A DNA stretch of 64,000 nucleotides from the NCBI GenBank assembly GCA_019454045.1, contig SKCR01033647.1, forward strand, positions 1 to 64,000, given 5' to 3'. The stretch is from Zanthoxylum bungeanum. Taxonomy: Eukaryota > Streptophyta > Magnoliopsida > Sapindales > Rutaceae. The translations under genes and the position numbers were made by a program. Of this stretch, positions 13,048 through 24,693 are shown in pieces. The first letter of the stretch is position 1. Each line of letters opens with the position of its first letter. The notes below the pieces were generated by a model, which ran no database searches, was not told the origin of the DNA, and saw only the letters and a list, made by a program, of their open reading frames with translations.

Positions 13048-13899
13048 ATGACAGGAAAGTGAAATGTCCGAGACATTATCATGGGTGAAAATGTCTTTAA
13101 GGCCACGAACTTTGCCGATTGGGAAATGAATCTAAGGATAGTCCTTGGAGCCGAGAGGCTGCTATATACTATACAGACACCTCTTGGGCCTAGGCCCAAA
13201 CCTGATCAGTTACTTGAGCTGGAGCTTTGGAAGACTCAAAGCGATGATAACGATACTGCTTAGTCTATTATGCTTTCTTCTATGACTCAGCATTTCTGTC
13301 GACGGAACAGGGACTTGGATCCCTATAACATGTTGGAGAGGTTGCACGATCTTCACCGATCTAACCGTAGATCGCAAAGATATGAGTTACAAAAGAAGCT
13401 CTTCCGCTCACGTATGACAGAAGGCATGTCTGTTGAGTCCCACGTGGCACAGATGATTGCTGACATAGATGAGATTTCTCAGATGGGGATAGTCTTAGAG
13501 GCTGAGACTACTATAGATTTTATCTTGCAGTCTCTCCCTGACACTTGGAGACAGTTCATCATAAACTATAACTTGATGAACACTAATGATACTCTTGAAG
13601 AGTTGTTGTCAATTCTCAAGGAAGCTGAGAAGGAACTGCTTAAGGGCAACAAGCGTGAGGCGCACTTTGCATCGACATCTCAGACACCGAGGACTGAGCC
13701 CAAGGCGACTGGAGGTGTGAAGTAGAAGAAGCATAAAAGAAAGGGCAAGGCCAAATCGTCAAAGGCTTCTGGGAAGCCTAAGGACAAATCTCAGGATGCT
13801 TGCCTCCAGTGCGGCAAGCGGGGTCACTGGAAGCGTGACTTCCGCGAGTACAAGGCGCTCCAGAAAGAGATTAAAGCGGGCAAGGCTCTGGCTTCAGGT
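13048..13899 (+). pseudogene. E4 gag (broken by three stops)
   Basis: Gag part of the Copia polyprotein, forming the virus-like particle in the cytoplasm. The start ATG at 13048 matches the starts in E2 and E7, but the fifth codon is TGA (13060); further stops are TAG at 13261 and TAG at 13723, all in one frame. The N-terminal gag domain (DWEMNLRIVLGAERLLY) is followed by the UBN2-like region and a basic linker. The zinc knuckle at 13801-13842 has C, C and H in place, but the last ligand is Phe instead of Cys. Gag continues in frame into protease, as usual for Copia. Confidence 0.88.
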
Positions 13900-15510
13900 A
13901 TGTTTGTTATTGAAATAAACATGACTACTTCTAGTTTTAAAAATTGGATTTTTGATTCTGGTTGTGGTACTCACATATGTACTGATGTGCAGGATCTGTG
14001 GATTAGCAGGAGACTAACCTCATGGGAGATTGATCTACTCGTTGAAAATGGGGCACCCGTCGCCGTTTTGGCCGTTGGCAATTTCGTTTTAGAACTGCCG
14101 TCGGGGCATGTACTTGAACTAAATGACTGTTATTTTGTACCTAGTTTGACTAGGAATATTATTTCTGTATCTATGTTAACTCAATGTGGGTATACTTTTG
14201 TATTCAGGAACACTGGGTGTTTTGTGTATAAAAATGATGTAGAAATTTGCACTGCTGTTGCAAATAATGGTCTTTATATTTTGAATATAAATCAATCTCA
14301 GACATATAATATAACAAATAAAAGGCTCAAAATGAGTAACAAAGATGAAAATTATATATGGCACTGTCATTTGGGACACATAAACAAGACTCGCATATCC
14401 ACACTTTCGAAGAGTGAGTACTTGGACGGATTTGATCCAAATTCATATGACGTCTGCAAATCTTGTTTATTCGGCAAAATGCCTAAATCACCTTTTAGCG
14501 GTAAAGGTGAACACGACACCGAACTATTAGCCTCCGTTCATAGTGACATATGTGGGCCCATGTCTAGCCAGGCTAGAGGTGGATATGAATACTTCGTAAC
14601 CTTTATGGATGATGCATCGTGTTTTAGTTATGTGTATCTTATGAGACACAAGTCGGAAACTTTTGAGAAATTCAAAGAGTTTCGACACGAAGTTGAAAAA
14701 CAAACCTCCTAGAGTATAAAGACATTACGGTCAGACCATGGTGGCGAATACTTGAGCAATAAGTTTGTAGATTTCTTGAAAGAATATGGTATTCTTTCAC
14801 AGTGGACTCCTCCTGGAACACCGCAATGAAACGGTGTGTCAGAATGGAGAAACTGAACTTTGTTGGACATGGTTAGGTCTATGATGAGTCGCACTGAGCT
14901 ACCTATTTCCTTCTGGGGATATGCATTAAACATTACAATTCTTATTTTGAATAAGGTTCTGTCACAGGAAAGAAACCGGGTTTCTCATTCCTGAAGATTT
15001 GGGGATGGTGGGCATACGTCAAACGTTTGGATGGTACCAAACTTGAACCCAAATTGGATAAATGCCTATTCGTAGGATATCCTAGGGAAACCAAAGGATA
15101 GTACTTCTATCACCCACGAGAGAACAAAGTATTTGTTGCTCTACATTCGGTTTTCCTTGAGAATGAATTCCTAAATGCAGTGATTAGTGGGAGGAAAGTA
15201 GAACTCGATAAAAATCGAAGTGATACTATTCCTGGCATAGAATCCTCAACGGAACAAGAACAGTCCATCTGAGATGAGACTATACCACAATCTTCAATTA
15301 CACAAGGACCGCGTAGGTCGGAGAGAGTTAGAAAACAACCTGAGAGGTATGGGTTTCTGATCCCACCTCATATAGATATTAATCTCATTGAGGATAATGA
15401 ACCGACTACGTATGAGGAAGCTGTACAAGATATCGATTCTGCTTTATGGCAAGATTCCATGAAGTCCGAAATGGATTCCTTGTACAACAACCAGTTTGGA
15501 CACTGGTTGA
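13900..15510 (+). pseudogene. E4 pol, N-terminal part: protease, GAG-pre-integrase, integrase (broken)
   Basis: In frame with gag. The protease active site D-S-G is intact at 13954-13962. The GAG-pre-integrase module (WHCHLGH...CKSC) precedes the integrase core, whose catalytic residues are all present: Asp at 14545, Asp at 14734 (RSDHGGEY) and Glu at 14842, with 35 residues between the last two. Stops lie at 14710 (TAG) and 14827 (TGA, the Gln of PQ-NGVSE). A deletion near 14965 removes about 15 residues of the PSKSVQQTPYEIW region and shifts the frame. The coding then decays until the E5 insertion. Wording of the core resembles the Angela lineage; this is inference. Confidence 0.9.
15506..15510 (+). 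repeat. TSD of E5, left copy (GTTGA)
   Basis: GTTGA directly precedes the TG of the solo LTR and is repeated exactly at 17568-17572. Confidence 0.93.
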
Positions 15511-17567
15511 TGTTGGATAATATGACCCATAGCGTCACTATTTGTACAGATCATGGTGTTGTTGTACAAATTAACTACGTAACAAGGAAATTGCACTCTA
15601 ATCATTTGTGATTAGATCACCATAGATATATAAATGAAGAGAGGTCCATATGATTAGTTCCTGGATTGAGAATGATATGAGACAGTATTAGTCCACGAAG
15701 GATTAATCATTAAATATCCCTAGCCGGAGTATTATCGAGATAGGACATCGATAATGCGGAATAGGCTAGTATTGCACTTGTGCGAGTTGTGAGGGCACAA
15801 CGGCATAGTTCTCATATATATAAGTATTGGATACTTATGCAAGTGCGATAGGAGGTTGTGTTTCACCGATGGTACGGGAAACAGCTTCGCTCTGGATAGA
15901 CCCCTCGGAATCCCATTGGTATTATGACTATGTGTCTATGGGAGGCCGAAATCAAGGTAGGTGTGTATAGTCTTAACCTGAGACTTACATCGCTAATACT
16001 TACGATAATCGATAGACTTTGGTCTTGGTGGTACAGGGCTTTAACTAGTTCTGCGTACACCACTTCTGGGTTTATCAGAGAGTCGTAGTGTATTGGGTGT
16101 GATGTCAAGACGGAAGTATCACTTCAGTCCTAGTGGAGATGATGTCACGCAGGATACGGTATTAGTGCTCTTAAGTGTTGCGCAACCATCGGGATATTAT
16201 GACAAGGTCATACATATCCGATTATAGAGACTAGTTACCAGACATCCGACATGTGCTTCGGACGGGGCAGACACTTATCCAGCCCCAGCCCTAGCACGTG
16301 ACTATCTGATACTGGGCCGATATGCACAATACTACGGTATACTACGCTTGATACAGATCTATATATTCCTGTAAGAATATTTCTGGAGAATTGGGTAGGC
16401 ATGGCGCTTTGCTAGAAGCCAACCTTGTCTTGTAAATCGGTATAAACGTAGTACGCGATACTTACGTGTTCGGATAGTCCGACGACCGTATTTACTGCCA
16501 ACATATCCGGAGATCTCATGGGTCGGTTCCTGAAGATTCACCGATGACGTATGACTCACACTTTAATTAATCTGGGATTAATTCGATGAGAGAGAAAATT
16601 AATCTCGGATTAATTACGGAGATATTTTATCTGGGATAAAATATAAATTAAAGAGAGAAAACGATTAATTTGGAATTAATCGGTAAATTAATATATTTGA
16701 TATATTAACGAAATTGGATTTCGACGCAGAATTAAAATTAGATTTTAATTCGGGCGAACGAATTAATTTAGAATTAATTCGTTAAGCGATGTGAATAGTG
16801 ATTTCGCTAGGCGTGATCATTTAATTACGACGCAACGGAAAATTCGTTAATTTGGAATTAGTGAACCCTAGCCCGGGATTGTTTGCGAGCGCATTCGCAT
16901 TTCAAATTCGAGTGCGGCACGCAAGTCAAATCAAGCGTCAAATCGCAAGTCACATCAAGCGTCAAATCACATGTCACTTTGAGTGATGTGACATTTGAGT
17001 GATTGATGTGAGTTGATGTGAGATGAAAGGAAGCATTAAATGCTTTGCTTTTTGAAATTGAAAATGGTAAATGACTTATTTAATTTTTGGAAAATATAAA
17101 TAAACCTTTTACATTTTTTCTTTTTCTAATTCATTCTCTCTCTCTCTTTTTACGATTTCTTGTGAAAACCCTTTTCCCTCTCTTTTCTTCTTCTTCTCCT
17201 TCACGGTTTGGAACCGTTTCATCTTCTCAAAATTTCTGGTTTGACCGAATAAAAGGGAAGCAAGGAAGAAGACTTAGTGCTAGCACACCATGAATGATAC
17301 AAAGGTGATAGGGAAGTGAGTTCGTGAGCTTGGAAGCTTGAAGCTTGGAGCTTCAATGGTGTCTCTCATTGTCGAACCAGTCACCACCGTGCAGCCCCAT
17401 GTCGACCACCACACGCGCAGCTCACTACCGAGCAAGGGAGAGCAGTTCGTGGTCCATCTTCGTTGCATCTCTACCGATCAATGTGAGTTATTCCGCACCT
17501 CTTTTGATGTGTATTCAACTCATTTATGCATGATTTATAATCCTTGGGACTTGATTGAAACTCAACA
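15511..17567 (+). mobile_element. E5: solo LTR (type II) inside E4 pol
   Basis: A complete 2057-bp LTR (TGTTGGATAATATGACCC to ACTCAACA) with no internal region. It is flanked by GTTGA on both sides and splits the pol reading between integrase and RT. Solo LTRs arise by recombination between the two LTRs of one inserted element. It carries GTGCTAGCAC at 17277-17286, a TATA-like word near 17093 and the inverted-repeat array (about 16565-16865). Confidence 0.95.
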
Positions 17568-17572
17568 GTTGA
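17568..17572 (+). repeat. TSD of E5, right copy (GTTGA)
   Basis: Exact partner of 15506-15510. Joining the two flanks restores pol continuity into the RT start. Confidence 0.93.
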
Positions 17573-19036
17573 TGCACCAGAAGGAGTAAAGCCATTGGTT
17601 GCAAATGGGTCTTCAAGAAGAAGACCGACATGGATGGCAACGTACAAACGTACAAAGCTAGGCTTGTAGCTAAGGGGTATCGTTAACGACATGGTGTCGA
17701 TTATTATGAAACTTTCTCACCCGTTGCCATGATTAAATCTATTCGGATAATGCTTGCTATTGCTACATATTTCGATTATGAGATGTGGCAGATGAACTTT
17801 AAGACCGCTTTCCTTAATGGAAACCTTTTGGAGGATGTTTATATGTAACAGCCTGATGGTTTTACAGTGCCTAGACTTGCAAACAAGGTTTGTAAGTTAA
17901 ATCAGTCCATTTATTGACTAAAGCAAGCATCGCGGTCATGGAACCAACGTTTTGATGAGATCATAAAAGAATATGATTTCATTCCAAATGAAGATGATCC
18001 TTGTGTATATAAGAAGGTTATTGGGAGAGCACTGACTCTTATTGTCCTTTATATTGACGATGTATTGCTTATAGGCAATGACATTCCCATGCTAACGTCG
18101 GTGAAAGCTTGGCTTTCATTGAAATTCTCCATGAAAGATCTGGGAGAAGCAGCCTTTATACTGGGAATAAAGATCTACCGGGATAGATCTAGAAAGCTAC
18201 TTGGACTCTCCCAGAGTACATATATTGACAAAGTGTTGAAGAGATTCAACATGGATCAGTCCAAGAGATGACTATTGCCAGTGTCACATGGTGTCTATCT
18301 ATCTAAGGATATGTTTCCTAAAACTCAAGATGAGAGAGACAACATGAGTCGGATACCGTTTGCCTCGGCAGTCGGATCGATCATATATGCCATGATATGT
18401 ATGCGACCTGATGTCTCATATGCTTTTAGCATGTGTAGTCGATATCAGGCCGATCCAGGTAAAGGTCACTGGATGGTAGTTAAGAATATCCTTAAGTATC
18501 TTAGACGAACTATGGATGCTTTCTTAATCTATGGAGATGGAGAACTTGAGGTAACTGGGTATACCGATGCAAGTTTCCAAACCGAAAAAGACGACTGCAA
18601 GTCACAATCCGGGTACATATTTTGTTTGAATAACGGTGCAGTGAGATGGAAATCTTCCAAGAAAGAGACAGTTGCCGATTCAACAACAGAAGCGGAGTAA
18701 ATTGCTGCAGGTGAAGTAGAAAAGGAAGCAGATTGGATCCGAAAATTCTTAATTGGATTAGGAGCAGTTCCGTTAGCAGCTGAGCCCATTCCATTATATT
18801 GTGACAATAACGGGGCTATAGCGCAGGCTAAGGAACCGCGGTCTAATCAACTATCCAAGCACGTTCTTCAACATTTTCATCTGATTCGTGAGATCATACA
18901 TCGTGGCGATGTGAAGGTCGAGAAGGTCGCATCAGATGACAACATGGCAGATCCGCTGACGAAAGCTGTTCCTCGGCAAAAGTTTGAGCGACATGTACAT
19001 AGTTCAGGTATTAGATGCTTGAGTGACTGGCTATAG
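17573..19036 (+). pseudogene. E4 pol, C-terminal part: reverse transcriptase and RNase H (broken)
   Basis: Continuation of E4 pol after E5. RT copies the element RNA into cDNA, and RNase H degrades the RNA strand. A 1-bp deletion near 17594 puts the rest in a different frame. Stops replace residues after KGYR, after EDVYM and in the SIYGLKQ motif. The RT active site reads Y-I-D-D (18050-18061), a conservative variant of YVDD. The first catalytic Asp region reads WQMNFKTAF, so the expected Asp (WQMDVKTAF in E7) is Asn. RNase H runs from about 18530 to the terminal stop at 19034-19036, with one earlier stop at 18698 (TEAE followed by TAA). Confidence 0.9.
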
Positions 19037-19039
19037 GCC

Positions 19040-19050
19040 AAGTGGTAGAT
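19040..19050 (+). other. E4 polypurine tract
   Basis: AAGTGGTAGAT directly before the 3' LTR; the intact form in E9 is AAGTGGGAGAT. It primes plus-strand synthesis in this class. Confidence 0.75.
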
Positions 19051-19899
19051 TGTTGGATAGTTATGACCCATAGCGTCACTGTTTGTAAAAGACATTGTGT
19101 TTTTGTACAAAATTAACTATGTAGTAATGAAATTGCCTTTTACCGTTTTGTAATTTATTTACTTTGATATATAAATGGTAAAAGTCCTTATGATTAGTTC
19201 CGGATTGAGTTGATATGAGACAGTATCAATCCATAAAGGTTTAATCATTAAATATCCCTAGTCTTAGTATTATCGAGATTGGACATCGATAATACGGAAT
19301 AGACTAGTATTGCACTTGTGTGTGTTGTGAGGGCATAACGACATAGTTCTCATATATTTAAGTATTGGATACTTATGCAAATGCGATAGGAGGTTGTGTT
19401 TTACCGATGGTACAGAAAATAGCTTCGCTCTGGATAGACCCCGCAGAATCCCATTGGTAGTATGTCTATGTGTCTATGGGAGTCTGCTCCAGGGTAGGTG
19501 TATTTGGTCTTAACCTGAGACTTACAACGCTAGTACTTGCGACAATCGGTAAACTTTGGTTTTGGTCGTCCAGGGCTTTAACAGGTTCTGTGTACGCCTC
19601 TATTGGGTTTATTGAGAATCGTAGTGTATTGGATGTGATGTCAAGACGGAAGTATCACTTCAGACATATGGAGATGATGATCACGCATGGATTCAGAACT
19701 GGTTCTCTATTGTGTTGCAACCATCGGGATAATATGACAAGGTCATGATTATCCGATTCGAAGAGACTAGTTGCTTGATATCCGATATGTGCTTCGTTTG
19801 GGGCGGACATTATTCCAGCCTCAGGCCTTGCACGTGACATTTGATACTGGATCGCAATAAGCAATACTACGGTATTTTACGCCTGATATAGATCGTATA
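19051..19899 (+). repeat. E4 3' LTR, left part (split by E6)
   Basis: First 849 bp of the LTR, matching 8959 onward with scattered differences, then interrupted by TGTTGGGATG of E6 at 19900. GTATA (19895-19899) is the expected E6 TSD. The remaining 1.0 kb should lie outside the window on the right. Confidence 0.92.
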
Positions 19900-20800
19900 T
19901 GTTGGGATGTATGCCATAGAGCTACATATGATGTAAACGGTTTCATGCGTTTTGAAATAAAACGATGCATTATTCATTTATCAAATTATTTGTTTATCTT
20001 TCGCATATTATATATATCTTCGTAAATACCATAGATTACTTATGTACCTTCAGACTTAGTGTATGAGTGTCATACACCAGAGGATTTGAGTCTGAAGTTA
20101 GTAATCTTAAATAGTCCATAGAGAGCAAACAAACCAGGTACATTATTTATGGTTTATCTATAGCTGCGGTTCATTCTATATTTGTATGGCGATCTTAATC
20201 CGGATCCTCCATGTAGAGACATGAGAATGGAGGCACCTTGTATGATGCGATCATATAGGACTTGACCCAGATAGAAATGACATTCTTATAATATCCGTTA
20301 AGCAAAGAAAGTCATTTCAATCTACTTGATGGTCATATATGGATTGATCTTAATCCTGAGTGTACTACGAACTCTTGCATGGCAGGCTGTGTCCTTTGAT
20401 TTACAAAGGTGAGGTTGGTGTAGCAGTCCCAACAAATAACTACGTACTTTGGGGGCACAGTTTGTTTTGTAACTGGGAACATCTTACATAGACATGGAAT
20501 TCACTCCTTCTTGCGAGAAGTAGATGAGTATCTTTCTTAAGGGTTGATTCGGTACTTGAATGATTTGAGCGCTCAAGTCTTTCTATTACGAATAGAAAGA
20601 TTAACATTCATAATAGTTATGAATAAATCGTTCAATAGAGAATCAATGGTACTTGAGGTAAAAATAATTAGAGGGGTATAACAGACATTATGATTCAGAA
20701 TATTTAATTAAGAGCTTAATTAATATTTCGAGATTATTGGAGCTCGGAACCGTAGGTCTATTTTGTCCCCGTGCTAGCTCGATATACTTTAGCGGAGCTA

Positions 20801-20969
20801 ATATAATTGGACAGTCCAATTATATACTCACAAAGAATAAATATTATTAATATGATTAATAATATTAATTACATCACATTTGAGACTATACATTAAAATT
20901 TAATGTAAGGTATTAATAATTATATGATAATTATTAAAATTAGAACATTGAATTATATATGATATAATT
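20801..20969. repeat. Inverted-repeat array in the E6 LTR (ATG centres)
   Basis: Four perfect inverted repeats lie in 170 bp. Arms and centres are: 12 bp at 20801-20812/20814-20825 (1-nt centre A); 12 bp at 20840-20851/20855-20866 (centre ATG); 11 bp at 20913-20923/20927-20937 (centre ATG); 8 bp at 20951-20958/20962-20969 (centre ATG). Confidence 0.9.
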
Positions 20970-21304
20970 TAATAAGGCTAAGATTTAGTTTGGAAACAAA
21001 AATCATCACCATGGTAGAATTCTGTATTGGATAAGGAATAAGATTTGTTTGTTTGAGAAACAAAAGTCAAATCAAATTACCTACCTTGGCCGAATTTCCT
21101 CATTGGATAATGATTAGGATTTGTTTGTTTGAGAAACAAAATCAAACCAAAACTCCTTAGCCTTGGCCGAATTCCCTATGGTGTAAGGAATAGGATTTGT
21201 TTATTTTGGAAACAAAATCAAACAATGATTCATTGCTCTGGCCGAAACACATAGGGATTGGGAGACTAGTGGTTGATTTGTTTTATGAAACAAATTACCC
21301 AAAG

Positions 21305-21312
21305 TATAAAAG
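21305..21312 (+). promoter_or_regulatory. E6 LTR TATA box candidate
   Basis: TATAAAAG about 680 bp before the LTR end, followed by a pyrimidine-rich, plausible transcription start zone (21350-21380). Confidence 0.6.
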
Positions 21313-21985
21313 AAAAATTATATTTTTCTTTTAAGAGAGAGACATTAGACAACCCTAGCCTCCTTCTCTTCTTCAAGCTCTCAAGAGTTGAGAAAGATTA
21401 TTGAAGAACCTGAGATTATTTCGGTGTGTGATTTTAATCTCTAAACCGTTTATGGATTAATTTGTGAGTGTAGCCCACACTACCCATAGTTAGTAACGAG
21501 AAATAGCCCGGAAGACCTTGTGACGTTGGAAATCTCCTCTTCCATTCTCCTTGTTCACGGCAGTGAGCAATAATAAACTCCACTGCCGCGCGCATATCAT
21601 CCTATTTTGGGGCTCGGTTTTGTTTGGTTTTTAATTCGGGTGTTGGGAAACACTTTTGGGGATTTTTAGGGTTGAGTTAGGATTGATTTTAAGTGAAAAA
21701 TCAGACCTAATATATACAGCAAGTCACGCACAAAGTGGACAGTTTTAAGTGCAGTTCGCGTATGAAACGGGTGCAAAACAGTCCGATATTTCACTGCAGT
21801 TCAAGGGGCTGTTCGGGGACTATTTTGGGGGCATTCCGGGGCTGATATCTTGTTCAATATAGAAGCAAAATTTCAGTATACCCACTGGTACCATTCGGCC
21901 AAAGGAAGGGAGAGTAGAAAAATTTTTCAAGTTCGATCCGTGGGCCTAATCGCTTCCGCTGCGCGAGGGAAAGCATTCCTACAAT

Positions 21986-21998
21986 TGGCATCAAGAGC
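21986..21998 (+). other. E6 primer-binding site
   Basis: TGGCATCAAGAGC, two bases after the LTR end; initiator tRNA-Met type with one extra base relative to TGGTATCAGAGC. Confidence 0.8.
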
Positions 21999-22398
21999 GA
22001 GGTTGAAAAGTACTCTTAACCCTTCACTTTTTCATTTAATGTTTCTGTTTTTAATATATTTATATGAGTTATAAATATGACATGCATGTTTAGATGAGTG
22101 GGCACATTGTGATATTCATATAATGAATGGTTTTGTTATTTCATGTGATGAATGGATTTTGCATTGGTCGTAAATTTTTCCGGCTCTTATTTTTGTCGTT
22201 CGTTTTGTTTTTGGGATGTAAGGCCATAAGGCCATTGTTTACATTTGTTGTAATTTTAATTTTCAATGTAAAGTTTCAATTCTTTGTAATTTGGAGCACC
22301 GAAGTCGCAAAGGGAGCCAACACCACTTTCGAGTGGGATTTGAAGGCCAAGGAATGCGATGAATGAATGTTAAATGCATGTTTATTTTATTTTCAGCC
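21999..22398 (+). other. E6 leader
   Basis: 400 bp between PBS and gag start. T-rich; the short ORF at 22127-22366 shows no recognisable domain and is not called. Confidence 0.6.
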
Positions 22399-23220
22399 AT
22401 GGTTTCTCCAATTATTTCCATACTCTCAAACGATAAATTGACCGGAGAAAACTATGTTAAGTGGAAAAGTAACATGAACGCTATCATGGTCTGTTAAGAC
22501 CTGAAGTTTGTCCTGACGGAGGAACGTCCTCCCGAGCCGGCCAGAAATGCTGGCCAAGTTGTGCATGATACCTACTAGAAATTGGTCGCAACAAATGAGA
22601 AAGCTCGCTGCTACTTGCTAGTAGGGATGTCTGAGGTTCTTGCTGCAAAGCATGAACCTATGGCTCTAGCATCTCACATGATGGAGTCATTGCAGGGCAT
22701 GTTTGGGCAGCCTTCGGAGCGTCAACGTCATTAGGCCATGGTCTCAGTGATGACTGCTAGGATGAAGGATGGGACATCAGTCCGAGAGCACGTCTTAAGG
22801 ATGATGACTTATCTCAACACTGCTGAAACCCATAGAGCCCGTATTGACGAGCGTAGCCAGGTGACCATGATTATGGAAACTCTTCCGAAGAGTTTACTAT
22901 AGTTTAAAAGCAACTATGTTATGAACAAGTTGTCTTTTACTTTGACCCAACTACTTAATGAGCTCACCCATTACGAGTCCATGCTTGTGGATCCTCGTAA
23001 GTCCAGTGCAGAGGCAAATGTTGCCGAATCTTCTAAATCTGCAAAGAAGAAGAATAAAGGCACTGGAAAGGCTAAGGGTAAGCCAATGAAAAAGAAGAAC
23101 AAGAAAGGCTCCAAGGATACCAAGCCCAAAGGAAAATGTTTCCACTGCGACAAGAATGGGCATTGGAAAAGGAACTGTCCTAAATACCTTGGTGAGCTGA
23201 AGGAGAAAAAGGAAACAGGT
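22399..23220 (+). pseudogene. E6 gag (four stops)
   Basis: Gag begins at the ATG at 22399 (MVSPIISILSNDKLTGENY), whose GENYVKW wording is typical of Copia gag. Stops in the same frame occur at 22495 (TAA), near 22576 (TAG), near 22732 (TAG) and near 22900 (TAG); from 22921 the frame is open for 420 codons. A lysine-rich linker leads to an intact CCHC zinc knuckle (C-FH-C-DKNG-H-WKRN-C, 23137-23178). Confidence 0.88.
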
Positions 23221-24693
23221 AAATATGATTTACTCGTTATTGAATCCCTATTAGTGGAGGATGATAAATCCACTTGGATTATTGATTCTGAGGCCACTAA
23301 CCATGTTTTTTCTTCTTTACAGCTACTTGATTCATGGAGGGACCTTGCTGAAGGTGATTACACCATGAGAGTCGGGATAGGGGATGCCGTTTCAGCAAGA
23401 GTAGTGGGAGTTTCCGGTTTAAATTTTATTAATAATAGTTATTTAAATTTGAACAATGTGTTATTCATTCCTAGTTTTCACAGGAATCTGATTTATGTTT
23501 CTAGACTTATGGATGATGGTTATTCAATTTCTTTTAATAGCAATTTGGTTATTATTGGTAGAAATGGATTAACTATATGCACAGAAAACTCAGAAAATAA
23601 CTTGTATATGTTAAGACCGTTAACACATAGGTCTTTGCTCAACAATGAAATGTTTAAGGTTGAAAAACCTAAAATAAAACGGCAAAAGATTTCTCAAGAT
23701 GACACATATCTATGGCATCTTAGACTTGGTCACATCAACCTTGACCGAATAAATAGATTGATAAAGAACGGAGCCTTAAACCAGTTAAAGCTCGAGACTT
23801 TACCAGTTTGTGAATCCTATTTAGAAGGAAAAATGACCAAGAGACCTTTTAGTGGAAAAGATATAAGAGCCAGTCAACCACTAGAGCTAATACATACGGA
23901 CATTTTCGGACCAATGAATGTAAAAGCCCGAGGTGGTTATGAATACTTTGTCACATTCATTGACAATTGTTCAAGAGATGGGTATGTCTACCTAATGCAT
24001 CACAAATCAGATACCTTTGAAAATTTCAAAGAGTATCGTGCTGAGGTTGAGAACCAATTAGGTAAGACAATCAAAACTCTACGATCAGATTATGGAGGGG
24101 AATACCTCGACAGAGACTTCGAGGAATTCTTGGTCGAGTATGGAATAGTGTCCCAGCTCACAGCACCTGGAACACCACAGTAAAATGGTGTTGTAGAAAG
24201 GAGAAATCGAACCCTACTAGACATGATGAGATTTATGTTTAGTTATAGCTCACTACCTAGTTCATTCTGGGGATATGCACTGCAAACCACAATGTATATC
24301 CTTAATGTAGTTCCATCTAAGCATGTTCCTAAGACTCCCTTAGAGTTATGGAATGGTCGTAAAACTAGTTTACGACATTTCCGCATATGGGGGTGTCCAG
24401 CACATGTGCTGAAGAATAAGACTACAAAGTTGGAACCACGTTCTCAGGTATGCCTATTTGTAGGCTACCCGAAGGAGACTAGGGGTGGATTCTTCTACAG
24501 TCCTGATGATAACAAAGTATTTGTATCGACAAATTCTACGTTTCTAGAGGAAGACTATATGTGGGAGTTCAAGCCTCGCAGTAAAATATTACTCGAGGAA
24601 TTACTTACTGGTTCGACCAGCGCGCCATCATCAACGAAATTTGACAAATACATAGCACCTTCGACATCTGATAGTCAGATACTTCCCAGTTAG
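23221..24693 (+). pseudogene. E6 pol: protease, GAG-pre-integrase, integrase (one internal stop)
   Basis: In frame with gag. The protease motif at 23284-23292 is D-S-E instead of D-S-G. The GAG-pre-integrase has WHLRLGH, but the last zinc ligand is Tyr (CESY where CESC is expected). The integrase catalytic residues are readable (HTD, RSDYGGEY, NGVVE). A TAA at 24181 replaces the residue after PQ, next to the catalytic Glu; after it the frame runs to 24693. Apart from point stops the region keeps its reading frame, so the copy is younger or less decayed than E2. Confidence 0.9.

Larger units (their letters stand above)
8959..19899 (+). mobile_element. E4: type I family A Copia element (5' LTR to split 3' LTR)
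   Basis: Plus-strand element in canonical order: 5' LTR, PBS, leader, gag-pol, PPT, 3' LTR. A solo LTR (E5) sits in pol, and the 3' LTR is split at 19899 by E6. The left TSD would be GTCTA (8954-8958); the right copy must lie beyond the window with the rest of the 3' LTR. It is one of the more readable gag-pol copies, but it carries many stops. Confidence 0.9.
19900..21983 (+). repeat. E6 5' LTR
   Basis: 2084 bp with near-inverted ends (TGTTGGGATG ... CATTCCTACA), followed by a PBS at 21986. It includes an array of large AT-rich inverted repeats (20801-20969) and a TATAAAAG box (21305). The 3' LTR is not in the window, so the ends rest on termini and PBS only. Confidence 0.82.

Noticed and set aside
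22127..22366. 79-codon frame in the E6 leader
   Set aside because: Hydrophobic and T-rich by composition, no known domain, and only one copy to compare.
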